A stretch of DNA of 64,000 nucleotides from Brachypodium distachyon (lineage: Eukaryota > Streptophyta > Magnoliopsida > Poales > Poaceae), in NCBI RefSeq assembly GCF_000005505.3, contig NC_016132.3, positions 10,540,001 to 10,604,000 of the forward strand, given 5' to 3'. A program made the position numbers and the translations under genes. The notes below the pieces were generated by a model that was not told the DNA's origin, made no database searches, and was given only the letters and a program-made list of their open reading frames with translations. Below are positions 63,851 through 64,000 of the stretch, one piece after another. Position 1 is the stretch's first letter. Each line of letters starts with the position of its first letter.

Positions 63851-64000
63851 CTCCCTCCGTTCCATAAAGGTTGGCACGGCTTTGAACTAGAGCTAGTTCA
63901 AACTAAACATCTGCTCCTATGATAAATCCAAACTGAACATCTGCTCCTATGAAAAATCCAAACTAAAAGAAAAATGTTCACAGAAGCTTTGATCTAGATC
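63851..64000. mobile_element. Stowaway-type MITE, right end beyond window
   Basis: CTCCCTCCGTTCCATAAAGG follows TA at 63849-63850. The inside contains a direct repeat of ACATCTGCTCCTATGA and AAATCCAAACT (63907-63966). The other end is not reached. Confidence 0.6.

Overview
The window is nuclear DNA from a grass (Poaceae). The evidence is Stowaway MITEs with the cereal CTCCCTCCG ends, large Tekay- and Tat-type Ty3/gypsy elements, GT/GC-AG spliceosomal introns, and plant-only gene families: secretory class III peroxidases and a kinase-BEACH-WD40 protein. The species cannot be named from sequence alone. I see no rRNA, tRNA or CRISPR.

Left part, 1 to about 27,375: three LTR retrotransposons nested inside one another. 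The outer one (A, + strand, Tekay-like chromovirus) contributes an integrase fragment (1-692), a chromodomain (24464-24849) and a truncated 3' LTR (24862 to about 27375). Inside A lies B (693-24463), a Tat-lineage element: LTRs, gag, protease, RT, two RNase H regions, integrase, and on the opposite strand a spliced extra gene (Transposase_28-like plus coiled coil). Inside B lies C (6433-16516, minus strand), a Tekay-like element of the same family as A. C has a perfect 5-bp target duplication, a tRNA-Met-type primer site, an intact extra ORF upstream of gag, and a decayed gag-pol. Insertion order was A, then B, then C.

Middle part, about 30,000-51,410: four class III peroxidase genes in head-to-tail order (P1 30159-32083, P2 35085-37428, P3 39944-42444, P4 49215-51410). 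Each has a signal peptide and the distal and proximal haem histidines. P2 and P3 are a recent tandem pair sharing promoter, introns and 3' flank, and both have precisely lost the second intron that P1 and P4 keep. DNA transposons and retroposons fill the spaces: a decayed PIF/Harbinger transposase, a Mutator-like element with long inverted repeats and a foreign GC-rich core, a CACTA element, a poly(A) retroposon with a 17-bp target duplication, a truncated Copia element, and several Stowaway MITEs.

Right part, 53,289-64,000: a small secreted glycine/proline-rich cell-wall protein gene (minus) and most of a GFS12-like gene (minus; 15 exons visible, 5' end outside the window). It encodes a pseudokinase interrupted by a BEACH domain and followed by WD40 repeats. 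Three of its introns appear to use GC-AG splice sites. A non-autonomous PIF/Harbinger element of about 1 kb sits in one intron.

The peroxidases and the cell-wall protein are all predicted to act outside the cell, in wall modification; the GFS12-like protein acts in membrane trafficking. No operon-like cooperation is implied. The most unusual structures are the self-nested retrotransposon stack, the amber-riddled antisense gene in B, the hairpin-bearing repeats in B, and the GC-AG introns.
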